Shown: piece by piece, positions 36,801 through 44,514 of the stretch
Layout of the letters: every line of letters begins with the position of its first letter
Numbering within the stretch: the stretch's first letter is position 1
Notes under the pieces: model-generated
The model's database searches: none
Told to the model about the DNA's origin: nothing
The model's input: only the letters and a program-made list of their open reading frames with translations
Assembly: GCA_019119995.1 (NCBI GenBank)
Contig: DWVY01000042.1
Location: 1 to 64,000, forward strand
Length of the DNA stretch: 64,000 nucleotides
Direction of reading: 5' to 3'
DNA from: Candidatus Mediterraneibacter faecavium
Lineage (GTDB): Bacteria > Bacillota > Clostridia > Lachnospirales > Lachnospiraceae
Translations under genes and position numbers: made by a program

Positions 36801-37969
36801 TGATCCAGGAGAAATTCCTTAAGTTCAAGTGCAAGCGCAGCCGTATAGGCACAGGTCGTCTTTTGCGAATACCATCTCATATGATCTTTGAGACATTCCG
36901 CGCAGCGGCAGTCCGAATGGAGCACTTCATTTCGTGAAAAAACAAGGACGATATCGAACTCTCTTGTTCCTGATATTCCTCTTCCGAGCGCCTGCCCGCA
37001 CACTTCGCCCGTCATCCGGTCATAACAAGGTACGAGCCTGACAAGCTCCACCTTTCCTTCCTCAAGCAGCTTCCTGCCGGCAAGTTCCGTCACCGGCGAA
37101 AATCCCATCGACTCATAGATCCTGCTGCTGTCAAAATAATTGTACTGTGAAAGAGATGCAAGCTGCTCAATCCCGCTCTCCCCGGCGTCATCCGGATCTT
37201 CCCATGCTTCTCCCAGAAGTTCATATTCCTTTTCTCCGTCCTTCGGGATCTCGCCGCGTGTCTGCAGGAATTCGCGCACAGCCGAGATTTCTTCCTGCTG
37301 CTTCTCCTGACGCGCTTTCTCATCCGCCCGCCGTCTCGCTTCCTCCTCAAGACGCTTCTTCTCTTCCCTGCGCTTTTTCTCTAGCTCTTTGCGCTCCCGG
37401 TCTGTCATACGGCGTTTCTCCTCGTTTTTCTGCTTTGCCGCTTCCCGCTCCCGGGCCGCAGCCGCCTGGCGTTTTCGTTCCTCTTCTTTCCGTTTTTTCT
37501 CCTCTTTGCGTTTCCTGCGCGCTTCTCTGCGCTGTTCTGTTTCCTTTTGCTGTTCCGCCATCTTGCGCATCTCTTCTTCCCTGCGCAGCTTCTCTTTCTC
37601 GCGCATCTCTTCTTCCCTGCGCAGTTCCTCAGCCTTGCGCCGTTCTTCTGTCTTACGCAGCCTTCTTTCTTTTGGGTGCGCCTTTTCTACAGATTCCGGT
37701 GTCCTGGCTTCTTCCGGGTGAAGGGCGTAGAGCACCGCTGCCATATGACCGCAGTTTCCGCCGCCCCTTGCCATGGGGCAGGTGCACTTCCCTCTCGTAA
37801 AGCTGCCGTCTTTCATAAAGAGCGTCACCTCATAGCGGTGTGTTCCGAGTACAGCCGCTGTATATTTTCCGTCTTTCTCAGTCAGATCAGCCACGCGCCC
37901 TTTCAGGAATTCATCTCTCCCGTAATCGAGAGCGTTTTGTCTGAAGTGCTTTTTCCAATCTTCCGCCAT
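33827..37969 (-). CDS. SWIM-domain SNF2 family helicase
   Basis: Large SNF2/SWI2-type ATPase of 1380 residues. Order: SWIM zinc motif C62-x-C64...C73-x-H75; a very long Lys/Glu/Arg-rich coiled coil (about 95-235); a poorly conserved middle; the ATPase with Walker A in DDMGLGKTLQ (about 940), DEAQ box in VIDEAQYIKN (about 1038), TGTPIENRLSELWSIFDYL; and the helicase C-domain with LLFSQFTSMLDIL, GLNLTGADVVIHYDPWWN and the arginine finger region TDRAHRIGQ. It probably remodels protein-DNA complexes; the client is unknown. It is flanked on both sides by the same palindrome family. Confidence 0.9.
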   Translation of the reverse strand: MAEDWKKHFRQNALDYGRDEFLKGRVADLTEKDGKYTAAVLGTHRYEVTLFMKDGSFTRGKCTCPMARGGGNCGHMAAVLYALHPEEARTPESVEKAHPKERRLRKTEERRKAEELRREEEMREKEKLRREEEMRKMAEQQKETEQRREARRKRKEEKKRKEEERKRQAAAAREREAAKQKNEEKRRMTDRERKELEKKRREEKKRLEEEARRRADEKARQEKQQEEISAVREFLQTRGEIPKDGEKEYELLGEAWEDPDDAGESGIEQLASLSQYNYFDSSRIYESMGFSPVTELAGRKLLEEGKVELVRLVPCYDRMTGEVCGQALGRGISGTREFDIVLVFSRNEVLHSDCRCAECLKDHMRWYSQKTTCAYTAALALELKEFLLDHPLTDATDQKAEVVLGAVEKSRANSIASDGKTQETLRLEPRLVKRYDKLELSFRTGNEKLYVIKDLSLFCRQVKNAETATYGKNTVIRHRLQDLTEQGKKWFHFLDSMIQEENQLEEKLLNRSYYSAAKVAKVGSSVNLFGWRLDRFYELLRETGGVSCEDKDDNFKGMISAGEKNPEIQVRISEKKITGDREFHGITVSGELPSLYYGTDTAYYISGGKMLRTDAEFRKKTEPLAAISDGDQFSFTIGRSRMAEFYYTVLPDLEDILDVTEETPELIRRYLPPDVRFTFYLDAEEGDITCKISAKYGGQEFSTVGLLDQDRMIESFRDESREAEMLAKVMQWLPYPDIERDCLCCGGEEETIYRMTAQGTDALLALGEVRCTAAFRNRQAVRRVKVSVGVSVSSGLLNLDITTTDVPPEELMDLLESYRQKKKYYRLKDGAFADLEEDSVRMLSELAEALRLKEKDFIKGNMHLPLYRTLYLERMLEEHEEVYASRDSRFREMVKGFKTISDADFEEPSSLSGIMRNYQKTGYKWLRTLEAWNFGGILADDMGLGKTLQIISVLLAAKEEGKKGTSLIITPASLVFNWGEEFARFAPELKVTLVTGSQDARKELLADWETSDVLVTSYDLLRRDIALYEEKEFRYQVIDEAQYIKNHATAASKAVKVIKSRTRYALTGTPIENRLSELWSIFDYLMPGFLYGYDVFRREIESPVVKHQDEEAMERLKKMVSPFILRRVKEDVLKDLPEKLEETRYVRFESGQQKLYDAQVLKLRESIESGGQEEFNKNRFRILAEITKLRQICCDPALCFENYDKGAAKAEACIDLVRSAIEGGHRILLFSQFTSMLDILKRELDSAEISYYVITGSTPKQERLELVKKFNKGDTPLFLISLKAGGVGLNLTGADVVIHYDPWWNVAAQNQATDRAHRIGQTKKVTVYKLIAKNTIEEKIQKLQETKKNLADQVIGGETGQLGGMSREDLLELLELPYMD

Positions 37970-38045
37970 TGTATATGATTCTTCGCTTTCTCTCTAAATT
38001 GCAGACTCCTGTCTGCTCCCGGAACATTGTACCATAATTCATCCG

Positions 38046-38102
38046 AAAATGGAAATGGGGACGTAGTAAAATCAGGTTTTACTACGTCCCCATTTCCATT
38101 TT
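38046..38102. repeat. REP-like palindrome, copy 3
   Basis: 57-bp palindrome with one mismatch, centre 38074; outer arms AAAATGGAAATGGGGACG match copy 2 rather than copy 1. It lies between the helicase gene start and the end of the AEC transporter gene and overlaps the last base pairs of the latter. Confidence 0.85.
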
Positions 38103-39045
38103 ACACCATCCCCGTGCTTCTAAGTATATAAAGCCATCCCGTCAGCGTAAATGCGCTGAACAGTGTCGTCAGCATGACCACGCTGGACGTCAGCACGCCC
38201 TCATGTCCCATGTTGCGCGCCATCACATAGCAGCTCACCGTCGTCGCCGAACTGAGCATGACAAGGATCGCCACCAGTTCTTCCTGTCTGAACCCCATCC
38301 AAACAGCCAGCGGCAGGAACATTGCGGCAAACAGCACCAGTTTCATAACGGACGCGGTAACTGCGGGCTTTGCTTTTCCGAATGCCTTCTTCAGGTCGAA
38401 GCTTGCGCCCATCGCCATCAGTCCGAGAGGAGTAGCCGTCGCCCCGATATCCGATACCGTCTTCTCCAGAATGGACGGCATGGGCAGCCTGAGGGCTGAC
38501 CACACAAGCCCTGCCACGATACCGAGGATGATCGGATTTGTAATGATCCCTTTGAGCGTCGTCATCCACACTTCCTTATCCAGCTTCTTTCTCTCCGGCT
38601 GGAAGAATGAGAGCACGACCACTGCCATGATATTATACAGAGGCACGCTTCCAATAATCATAAGCGGAGCCATCCCCGCATCCCCGTATATATTCTGGAT
38701 AAATGCGATCCCCAGAAGGGCTGCGCTACTCCGGTACGACGCCTGTATGAATTCTCCCTGTATGCTCTTATCTCTCCACAGAAACGACACCAGCGCCGCA
38801 ATGATAATGCATATCAGAGTAACCGCGAAACAGAACAGAACAAATTTCAGGTTCCACACCTGGGCGAAATCCACTGTCGAGAGATCCTCAAACAGCAGGA
38901 CCGGCAGGGGAACGATGAATACAAATTTATTCATTTTAGATGCAAATGCATCGTCGATCAGACCGAGTTTATTGAAAATATAGCCCAGCACCATCAGGAG
39001 GAAGATGGGAACTGTGGCGTTCAGGCTGAAGATCAGATTGTCCAT
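38101..39045 (-). CDS. AEC family (auxin efflux carrier-like) transporter
   Basis: Membrane protein of 314 residues with about ten hydrophobic helices in two halves, matching the AEC family (PF03547). Seen: NATVPIFLLMVLGYIFNKLGLID at the start, FVFIVPLPVLLFEDL, and SSATTVSCYVMARNMG in the second half. Bacterial members move small dicarboxylates such as malate or are uncharacterised. No linked enzyme gene indicates the substrate here. The stop codon lies within the third palindrome. Confidence 0.85.
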   Translation of the reverse strand: MDNLIFSLNATVPIFLLMVLGYIFNKLGLIDDAFASKMNKFVFIVPLPVLLFEDLSTVDFAQVWNLKFVLFCFAVTLICIIIAALVSFLWRDKSIQGEFIQASYRSSAALLGIAFIQNIYGDAGMAPLMIIGSVPLYNIMAVVVLSFFQPERKKLDKEVWMTTLKGIITNPIILGIVAGLVWSALRLPMPSILEKTVSDIGATATPLGLMAMGASFDLKKAFGKAKPAVTASVMKLVLFAAMFLPLAVWMGFRQEELVAILVMLSSATTVSCYVMARNMGHEGVLTSSVVMLTTLFSAFTLTGWLYILRSTGMV

Positions 39046-39208
39046 GATATAAGACTCCTTTTCTCTAAAGTTTTCTTACAAGGCTTCCCCGTTTTTAATG
39101 TTGTGCAGGGATCGCCAGAAGCTTACGCACCCTGCTCTCCAGATGTTTCTCAATAGCCCTCAGGTGTTGTTCCAGCAGATTGAGACTGGGATGACGCCTG
39201 AACCTGAA

Positions 39209-39535
39209 TCAGATCATGTGACGGAGCTGCTCCTTCCAGTAGCTGTCGTTCAAAAACAGCCCTTTGCACACATCAATGATCCCCCTGGTGTCATTGCGGC
39301 TTAAGCCCAGAGTTTTCAAAATCTCATCTACAAAGGCACGGTTTTTCGGGATGACCCGCCGCTCCAGCCAGTGGATAACGCCCTCACTGCTGCGCTCCAT
39401 ATCCAGAGGCAGCAGATGCGCCTGTTCCTCATTGACATATAATATTTCAGCCACCAGGCCGGACAGCCCCTGCTTTTCCATGGAAAAGCGCATCAGTTCC
39501 GTATCATAGATGCGCAGACTGTAAACATTGCTCAT
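39209..39535 (-). pseudogene. truncated HipA/CtkA-like kinase N-terminus
   Basis: Only 108 residues remain, with the start YSLRIYDTELMRFSMEKQGL and RRVIPKNRAFVDEILKTLGLSRNDTRGIIDVCKGLFLNDSYW, which match the N-terminal region of HipA-domain (CtkA-like) serine/threonine kinases that normally run to some 300-400 residues. Right after SYW the sequence turns to unrelated KEQLRHMI and stops, so the kinase domain is lost. The following 150 bp hold a second short open stretch on the same strand (ending near 39102) that I could not identify, possibly another remnant. Without a catalytic domain it cannot be an active toxin kinase. Confidence 0.65.
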
Positions 39536-39561
39536 AGCCTCTCACCTCGCTGTTTTTAATG

Positions 39562-41058
39562 TTAACATACATGATAACGCTTCACAAGCGGCAGCATGAT
39601 CTTCACTGCAAATCCTCCATGCCCGCTTCTTCCAATCTCCACTTTTCCTCCGTGCGACTCCGCGATCTGCTTTACGATCAAGAGCCCCAGCCCGTGGCGC
39701 TGTTCTCTTGTATTTGTATCGCACACCATGTAATGCGGCGCACGGTTCAGTCTGTCGATCTCTTCTTCAGAAGCGCCCGCCCCGTCGTCCTCGACTGAGA
39801 TCACGCAGTATCCGTTTGTCCTTTCCGCCGTTTTCTCTGTCCGGGACGTCTTTTCTCCCGCCGGTTCTCCTGCTGCCGCTGATCTTTCTGCCGGGCAACC
39901 CGGATACGGGACGGTCACCGAGAGATAGATCGTACATCCGTCCTCATTGTGGTTCATACTGTTCTGGATCAGATTCGCGACTGCCCGCTTTATAAGTTCT
40001 TTATCTGCACAGATCAGGCAGACCGTAAGATTTTCGTCCGTTTCCCACTCAATGGGATATTTCCCGTCCACATCCATATTGATGAAATCCACAGCCGCCT
40101 GCCGGACAAGGGCAACTGCATTGATCTCTTCCTTTACAATGGGCTGCATATTGTATTCCATCTTGGACGCCAGGTTCAGGTCATTGATGAGGTTCTTGAT
40201 CCTGCGGCTCTGGCGGACGATCGCGGAGGCTTTCTTTCTGTCCTCTTCCCGCAGATATCCGGAATCCGCAAGCTGCGCTGCATAGCCCATGACCATGGAC
40301 AGAGGGGTGCGGATATCGTGGGATACGCCGGCGATCCAGTTGGCTCGGGCGGCGTCTTTCTTCCTGAGCTGATATTTCTGCGACTGCAGCATTTCCGAAG
40401 TCTTATTCAGATGAAATGCCAGCTCTGATAGTATGCCTTTCTCTTTTATACTGACCGGTTCTCCCTCCGGCAGTTTCCGGATCCCCTCCACGATCGGACG
40501 GACCGAGCGCAGCAGACCGGAGTTAGCGCCGATATATATAATGAGTACGAGCACCACATTTGCCGCAAGGACCGTAAGCGCAGTCTTCGGAGCGCTCTCG
40601 ATCATCTGGTAATCCCAGCTCGGATACATATGCTTCCAGAAGCTCTTCTGCGGATAACCGAGGATCATCAGCCCGTCCTCCCCCACTCCGGTAAACGTGG
40701 GACAGTCATCAATATATCCCCGGGTAAGCGATGCGATCTCCGACGCCGTATATCCGAGCGGCACCGAATCCGGCAGATTATCCGAGTGCCACAGCGCTTT
40801 CAACGTGGCATTGTCTATATAGACCGCCCAGATATCCCGGCTTTGCAGCTCTGCCTGCATCTCCCCGGACATAACATAGCCCGCCGCTGTCTCTTCCATA
40901 GACTCCGCCGCATCCTGCGCAGTCGTCCACGGTCCTCCGCCCGTAGAATGCCCGACCGTATAGAAGATCAGGAAACCGACATTAAGCGCCAGGAAGAGAA
41001 AAATACTCAGAAGCAGGATCAGGACAAATCTCCGGATCAGTTTCGGTATACTTTTCAT
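39562..41058 (-). CDS. sensor histidine kinase
   Basis: Membrane sensor kinase of 498 residues. Two membrane helices (about 8-32 and 160-180) flank an extracellular sensor of about 125 residues; a HAMP-like linker, then the dimerisation domain with the phospho-accepting His in VSHDIRTPLSMVMGY (about 247), the N box NLIQNSMNHNEDG, and the ATP lid HGLGLLIVKQIAESHGG. A low-complexity insert (Ala/Glu/Lys/Thr-rich, about 28 residues) lies in the ATPase domain before the ISVEDDGAG motif. It pairs with the response regulator gene 139 bp upstream; the divergent ABC transporter is the likely target. Signal: probably a cationic peptide, by analogy to Cpr/Bce-type systems. Confidence 0.9.
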   Translation of the reverse strand: MKSIPKLIRRFVLILLLSIFLFLALNVGFLIFYTVGHSTGGGPWTTAQDAAESMEETAAGYVMSGEMQAELQSRDIWAVYIDNATLKALWHSDNLPDSVPLGYTASEIASLTRGYIDDCPTFTGVGEDGLMILGYPQKSFWKHMYPSWDYQMIESAPKTALTVLAANVVLVLIIYIGANSGLLRSVRPIVEGIRKLPEGEPVSIKEKGILSELAFHLNKTSEMLQSQKYQLRKKDAARANWIAGVSHDIRTPLSMVMGYAAQLADSGYLREEDRKKASAIVRQSRRIKNLINDLNLASKMEYNMQPIVKEEINAVALVRQAAVDFINMDVDGKYPIEWETDENLTVCLICADKELIKRAVANLIQNSMNHNEDGCTIYLSVTVPYPGCPAERSAAAGEPAGEKTSRTEKTAERTNGYCVISVEDDGAGASEEEIDRLNRAPHYMVCDTNTREQRHGLGLLIVKQIAESHGGKVEIGRSGHGGFAVKIMLPLVKRYHVC

Positions 41059-41101
41059 AGTCTGTCATTTCCTTTCTTTCGATTGTTCTTACTGTCATAG
41101 C

Positions 41102-41202
41102 TGCACACATCTTATCGCTGCAGCCGTTCTTATCTCCGCACCGCTCTTATCTACGCACCGCTCTAATCTCTGTCCCTCTCCTATCTCTGCACCGCTCTTA
41201 TC
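41102..41202. repeat. degenerate 17-bp tandem repeat between regulator and kinase genes
   Basis: About six imperfect copies of GCACCGCTCTTATCTCC (17 bp) fill the spacer between the response regulator stop and the kinase start region, with unit starts near 41102, 41119, 41138, 41155, 41172 and 41189. The unit is not a multiple of three and no frame crosses it. Confidence 0.65.
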
Positions 41203-41914
41203 GGACAGGGAACTGCCGCGCCAGGATCAGTTTGTAGCCCAGCCCTTTAACCGTCACCAACGAGACAGGCTTTGACGGATTCTCCTCGATCTTCTCCCGG
41301 ATACGCCGGACATGTGCCATGAGAGAATTCTCGTATCCGTAAGGATTGTCTCCCCATGCCGCTTCACAGAGGGCATCGATCGTCACGATCCTCCCTGCAT
41401 TGCGGTACAAGGCTGACAAAAGGGCAAATTCCTTTGCCGTCAGCGGGATATGCTCCCCGTTTTTTATTACTTCCGCCCGCTCCAGATCGATCTCGCAGCC
41501 GTTCAGCTTCACAAGAGGATCTTCCTCTTTATAGCTCCTTCGCAGGACCGCCGCGATGCGGAAGAGCAGTTCTCTGGGCAGGAACGGTTTTACCATATAG
41601 TCGTCCGCCCCCAGCCCGAATCCGCGGAACTTGTCTTCATCCTCACCCCGGGCTGTCAGGAAAAGCACCGGATAGTCTCCCGTTTCTTTCAGCTTTTCCA
41701 TCAGTCCGAAGCCGTCGCCGTCCGGGAGCATTACATCGAGGATGGCCAGCTCAGGCGTGGATTCATCCGCTGCTTTCAATGCTTCTGCTGTGCTCTGCGC
41801 GGTCCGTATATTTTCGTACCCTTCTTCTTTTAATATGGATACAACCATATCCAGCAGATCCGGCTCATCATCCACGAGCAGGATCCGCTTTCTCTTTATA
41901 TAATCGGATGACAT
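41198..41914 (-). CDS. OmpR-family response regulator
   Basis: DNA-binding response regulator of 238 residues. The receiver domain has the acidic pair in RILLVDDEPDLLD, the phospho-acceptor Asp in LAILDVMLPDGDG and Lys in YMVKPFLPRELL; the C-terminal winged helix has PLTAKEFALLSALY and VRRIREKIEENP. The ATG at 41914 follows AAAGGAGG; the open frame upstream is not coding. The gene precedes the kinase gene in the same direction and is divergent from the ABC transporter, before which three phased TGTAAGG repeats are found. Confidence 0.93.
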   Translation of the reverse strand: MSSDYIKRKRILLVDDEPDLLDMVVSILKEEGYENIRTAQSTAEALKAADESTPELAILDVMLPDGDGFGLMEKLKETGDYPVLFLTARGEDEDKFRGFGLGADDYMVKPFLPRELLFRIAAVLRRSYKEEDPLVKLNGCEIDLERAEVIKNGEHIPLTAKEFALLSALYRNAGRIVTIDALCEAAWGDNPYGYENSLMAHVRRIREKIEENPSKPVSLVTVKGLGYKLILARQFPVR

Positions 41915-42057
41915 AGATGTTTCCTCCTTTTCCGGCAAGGTATCCCTGCGCCACCATTTTCCCATGCAGGGCGTCACCGTTTTCAGGCCGCGGCACATAT
42001 CCGCCGCCAGAGATATTGTAGCACAGCAGTCCCTCATTTTGTATTCCGTGCGGAAAA

Positions 42058-42097
42058 TGTAAGGTAAATGTAAGGCAGAGAGAAGATAGCTGTAAGG
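42058..42097 (+). promoter_or_regulatory. three phased TGTAAGG repeats (response regulator operator)
   Basis: TGTAAGG occurs at 42058-42064, 42069-42075 and 42091-42097, start distances 11 and 22 bp, that is one and two helical turns. They lie just before a TATGAT -10 box (42107-42112) that has no good -35 box, the layout for an OmpR-type activator binding as direct repeats. Confidence 0.65.
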
Positions 42098-42106
42098 TTC
42101 GTCACT

Positions 42107-42112
42107 TATGAT
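42107..42112 (+). promoter_or_regulatory. -10 box of the ABC transporter operon
   Basis: TATGAT with no recognisable -35 hexamer at the proper distance (42084-42089 reads AGATAG). The leader to the first gene is about 150 nt and contains GC-rich stems (CGGCGG/CGCCGC and TTCCCG/CGGGAA). Confidence 0.5.
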
Positions 42113-42266
42113 AAAGATACGGCGGCAGGAATCCCGCCGCTAAGTCAGATCCCCCCGATGCAGACATGGCTTCCCGGCTTGCTGCTTCGCGGGAATGAAT
42201 TAAAAATAACGGCAGTCCGGCCGCTCCATCCGCAAAGCCGCGCTGCCGCAAAAGGAGATGCATGAT

Positions 42267-43022
42267 ATGAATATGATCCAGACAAGAAACCTGACCAAAT
42301 CCTACGGTGACTTTACTGCAGTATCGAACTTGAACCTGCACGTTCCGAAGGGCTCTGTGTACGGCTTCGTCGGGCCGAACGGCGCAGGAAAGTCAACGAC
42401 CATGAAAATGTTCCTCGGACTTACCCGCCCGAGCAGCGGCGCATTTGTCATCGACAAAATGAGTTATCCCCACAACCGAGTAAAGATCCTGCGAAAGATC
42501 GGCTCCTTTATCGAAGCGCCCGCTTTCTACGGAAATCTTACAGGCGAGGAGAATCTCGACATAATACGGCGGATCTTAAAGCTTCCGAAGTCCGCTGTAG
42601 ACGACGCGCTGGAACTTGTAGATCTTACCCCTTACAGGAAACGCCTTGCCCGCAAATATTCCCTTGGCATGAAGCAGCGCCTCGGACTTGCAGGCGCACT
42701 TCTCGGCAGGCCGCCCATCCTGATCCTCGACGAGCCTACAAACGGGCTCGATCCGGTGGGCATCCACGAGATCCGCACACTGATCCGCTCACTGCCGGAC
42801 AAATACGACTGCACGGTGTTCGTTTCCTCCCATCTTCTCTCAGAAATCGAGCTGATGGCCGACCACATCGGCATATTAAACCATGGGCATCTGCTCTTTG
42901 AGGGGACGCTGGAGGAACTGAAAGAAAAAGCGGCTTTCGAGGGATATCCGGATGACAATCTGGAAGAGATGTTCCTCGCCCTGATCGAGGAAGACAATGT
43001 AAGGCGGGGTGGTGTGAAATGA
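42267..43022 (+). CDS. ABC transporter ATP-binding protein (lantibiotic/CAMP immunity type)
   Basis: ATPase of 251-254 residues for the two following permeases. Walker A GPNGAGKST, signature YSLGMKQRLG, Walker B ILILDEPTN and the switch His in FVSSHLLSE are complete. Its size and gene order match BcrA/NisF/CprA-type exporters that protect from cationic antimicrobial peptides. An ATG at 42258 touches the AAAGGAG site, so the ATG at 42267 (9 nt away) was chosen. It overlaps the next gene as ATGA. Confidence 0.92.
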   Translation: MNMIQTRNLTKSYGDFTAVSNLNLHVPKGSVYGFVGPNGAGKSTTMKMFLGLTRPSSGAFVIDKMSYPHNRVKILRKIGSFIEAPAFYGNLTGEENLDIIRRILKLPKSAVDDALELVDLTPYRKRLARKYSLGMKQRLGLAGALLGRPPILILDEPTNGLDPVGIHEIRTLIRSLPDKYDCTVFVSSHLLSEIELMADHIGILNHGHLLFEGTLEELKEKAAFEGYPDDNLEEMFLALIEEDNVRRGGVK

Positions 43023-43741
43023 GTTTCCGGTTAGAATGTAAAAAGATCAGGCGGACCGGCCTGACGGCCGCATTTCTCGCAGGCAGCATCATAGCGGCGG
43101 CGCTTCCGCTCATTAACACAGCCGCGCGGCCGGATACCTTTACCGCTATATCGGGCTCTCCCGCCGCGGTCCTGGCAGGCGCGAACCTGCAGATGATCTC
43201 CATGCTGAATCTCCTGCTCGTCACAGCCGGCGCCTGCATCCTGTACCACATCGAATACGCGGATAACGCGCTTCAGAAGATGCAGTCTCTCCCGTTCCGG
43301 GAGTCAGGGCTCTTCATCGGGAAATGCGGCATCCTCCTGCCGTTTGTGTTCATGATGTTCCTCTTTGAGGCTGCCTCTTTCTGTTTCTGCGGATGGCACT
43401 GGCTGGACGCCGGAAAAGAAGAGCTCATCGAAATGCTGCAGACTCTCGGGTTTGCACTGCTCCTCACGCTTCCGGCATCTGCGGCCGCTCTCGTGATCGC
43501 ATCGGCATGCCGGAATATGTGGACCGCGCTCGGGATCGGGGTATTATGTATCTTTATGGCTACCATGCTCCCCACGGATCACTTTATCCTCTCACTGTTC
43601 CCGTACTCCCTGCCGTTCCAGGTATTGCCGGACCTGGAGACAGCGCAGGCGGTCCGTTACTGTATTGCAGCCGTGTGCGAAGCTGCCGCCGCATGTGCCG
43701 CAGAAATGATTTATATAAAAGTCAGGAGGTTATCTGCATGA
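43019..43741 (+). CDS. ABC-2 type permease (immunity transporter subunit)
   Basis: Integral membrane protein of 240 residues with six hydrophobic helices, start FRLECKKIRRTGLTAAFLAGSI, typical of MutE/EpiE/CprB-like permeases of lantibiotic self-protection transporters. It overlaps both neighbours by 4 bp (ATGA), so all three proteins should be made in fixed ratio. Confidence 0.85.
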   Translation: MSFRLECKKIRRTGLTAAFLAGSIIAAALPLINTAARPDTFTAISGSPAAVLAGANLQMISMLNLLLVTAGACILYHIEYADNALQKMQSLPFRESGLFIGKCGILLPFVFMMFLFEAASFCFCGWHWLDAGKEELIEMLQTLGFALLLTLPASAAALVIASACRNMWTALGIGVLCIFMATMLPTDHFILSLFPYSLPFQVLPDLETAQAVRYCIAAVCEAAAACAAEMIYIKVRRLSA

Positions 43742-44508
43742 ATCTATTTACGTTAACAGCAGTCGAATTTAAGAAGATAAAGCGCTCAAAGATCATACTG
43801 ATCCTGATTGCCGCCACGGTCATCCTGTGGTTCCCGAACGTTCTGAACGCGGATCTGAATTTTGATATGAGCGATATAGGGATCTCACCGGAGAACAGCT
43901 TCTTCATCCAGGGCTTCATGGGAATGGCATGGTTTATCTATCCGGCGGTCATGGTCGTAACAACCGTCATTCTCGTCCAGACGGAACGGACGAACCGGGG
44001 TATCCTCAAGATGCTCGCCCTGCCGGTCTGCACGCCACTCCTCTGCCTTGCCAAATTCATTGTCCTGGCTGTGGCCGCAGGTGCATTTGTCCTGTTTATG
44101 ACTGGCGGATACTATATCGCCGCGGTTTGCGCAGGCGCGCTGAATGACTACAGCTTCATCCTTGCGCCGGGCTATGTGCTCCCCATTGCCGGAAAACTGT
44201 ATCTGGCTTCCCTGCCTATGCTGTCCGTATTCTGGCTGATCGCCGTGTGCATATCCACTCCCATATTTTCCGTGGGCGCGGGCCTCGTCTCGATCGTGCC
44301 CAGCGTACTGATCAATAATACAAAAGTATGGTTCCTCTATCCGATGGGATACCCATTCTATCTTGTAATGAAAGAATATGGAGAAGTTGCGGAAAATATC
44401 GGGAAGAGCCCGTTGAACCTGATTCCGTGGATCCCCGTATCTGTCGGGATCACACTGATCTGTTTACTGATTTCCTGCCTGTATTTCGGGCGGGCTGAAA
44501 GGAGATAA
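43738..44508 (+). CDS. ABC-2 type permease (second immunity transporter subunit)
   Basis: Membrane protein of 256 residues with six helices; TAVEFKKIKRSKIILILIAATVI is the usual N-terminus of MutG/EpiG/CprC-type permeases. The ATG at 43738 has AGGAGG 9 nt before it and overlaps the previous stop; a longer open frame reading back to 43393 has no such support. It forms the membrane part with the preceding permease. Confidence 0.85.
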   Translation: MNLFTLTAVEFKKIKRSKIILILIAATVILWFPNVLNADLNFDMSDIGISPENSFFIQGFMGMAWFIYPAVMVVTTVILVQTERTNRGILKMLALPVCTPLLCLAKFIVLAVAAGAFVLFMTGGYYIAAVCAGALNDYSFILAPGYVLPIAGKLYLASLPMLSVFWLIAVCISTPIFSVGAGLVSIVPSVLINNTKVWFLYPMGYPFYLVMKEYGEVAENIGKSPLNLIPWIPVSVGITLICLLISCLYFGRAERR

Positions 44509-44514
44509 TAAAAT

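Noticed and set aside
41102-41202. CRISPR array
   Set aside because: The units are 17 bp, degenerate and directly adjacent, without spacers; no cas genes are present in the window.
41915-42037. N-terminal extension of the response regulator
   Set aside because: The extension has no ribosome site and is rich in Cys and Trp unlike any receiver domain; AAAGGAGG stands right before the ATG at 41914.
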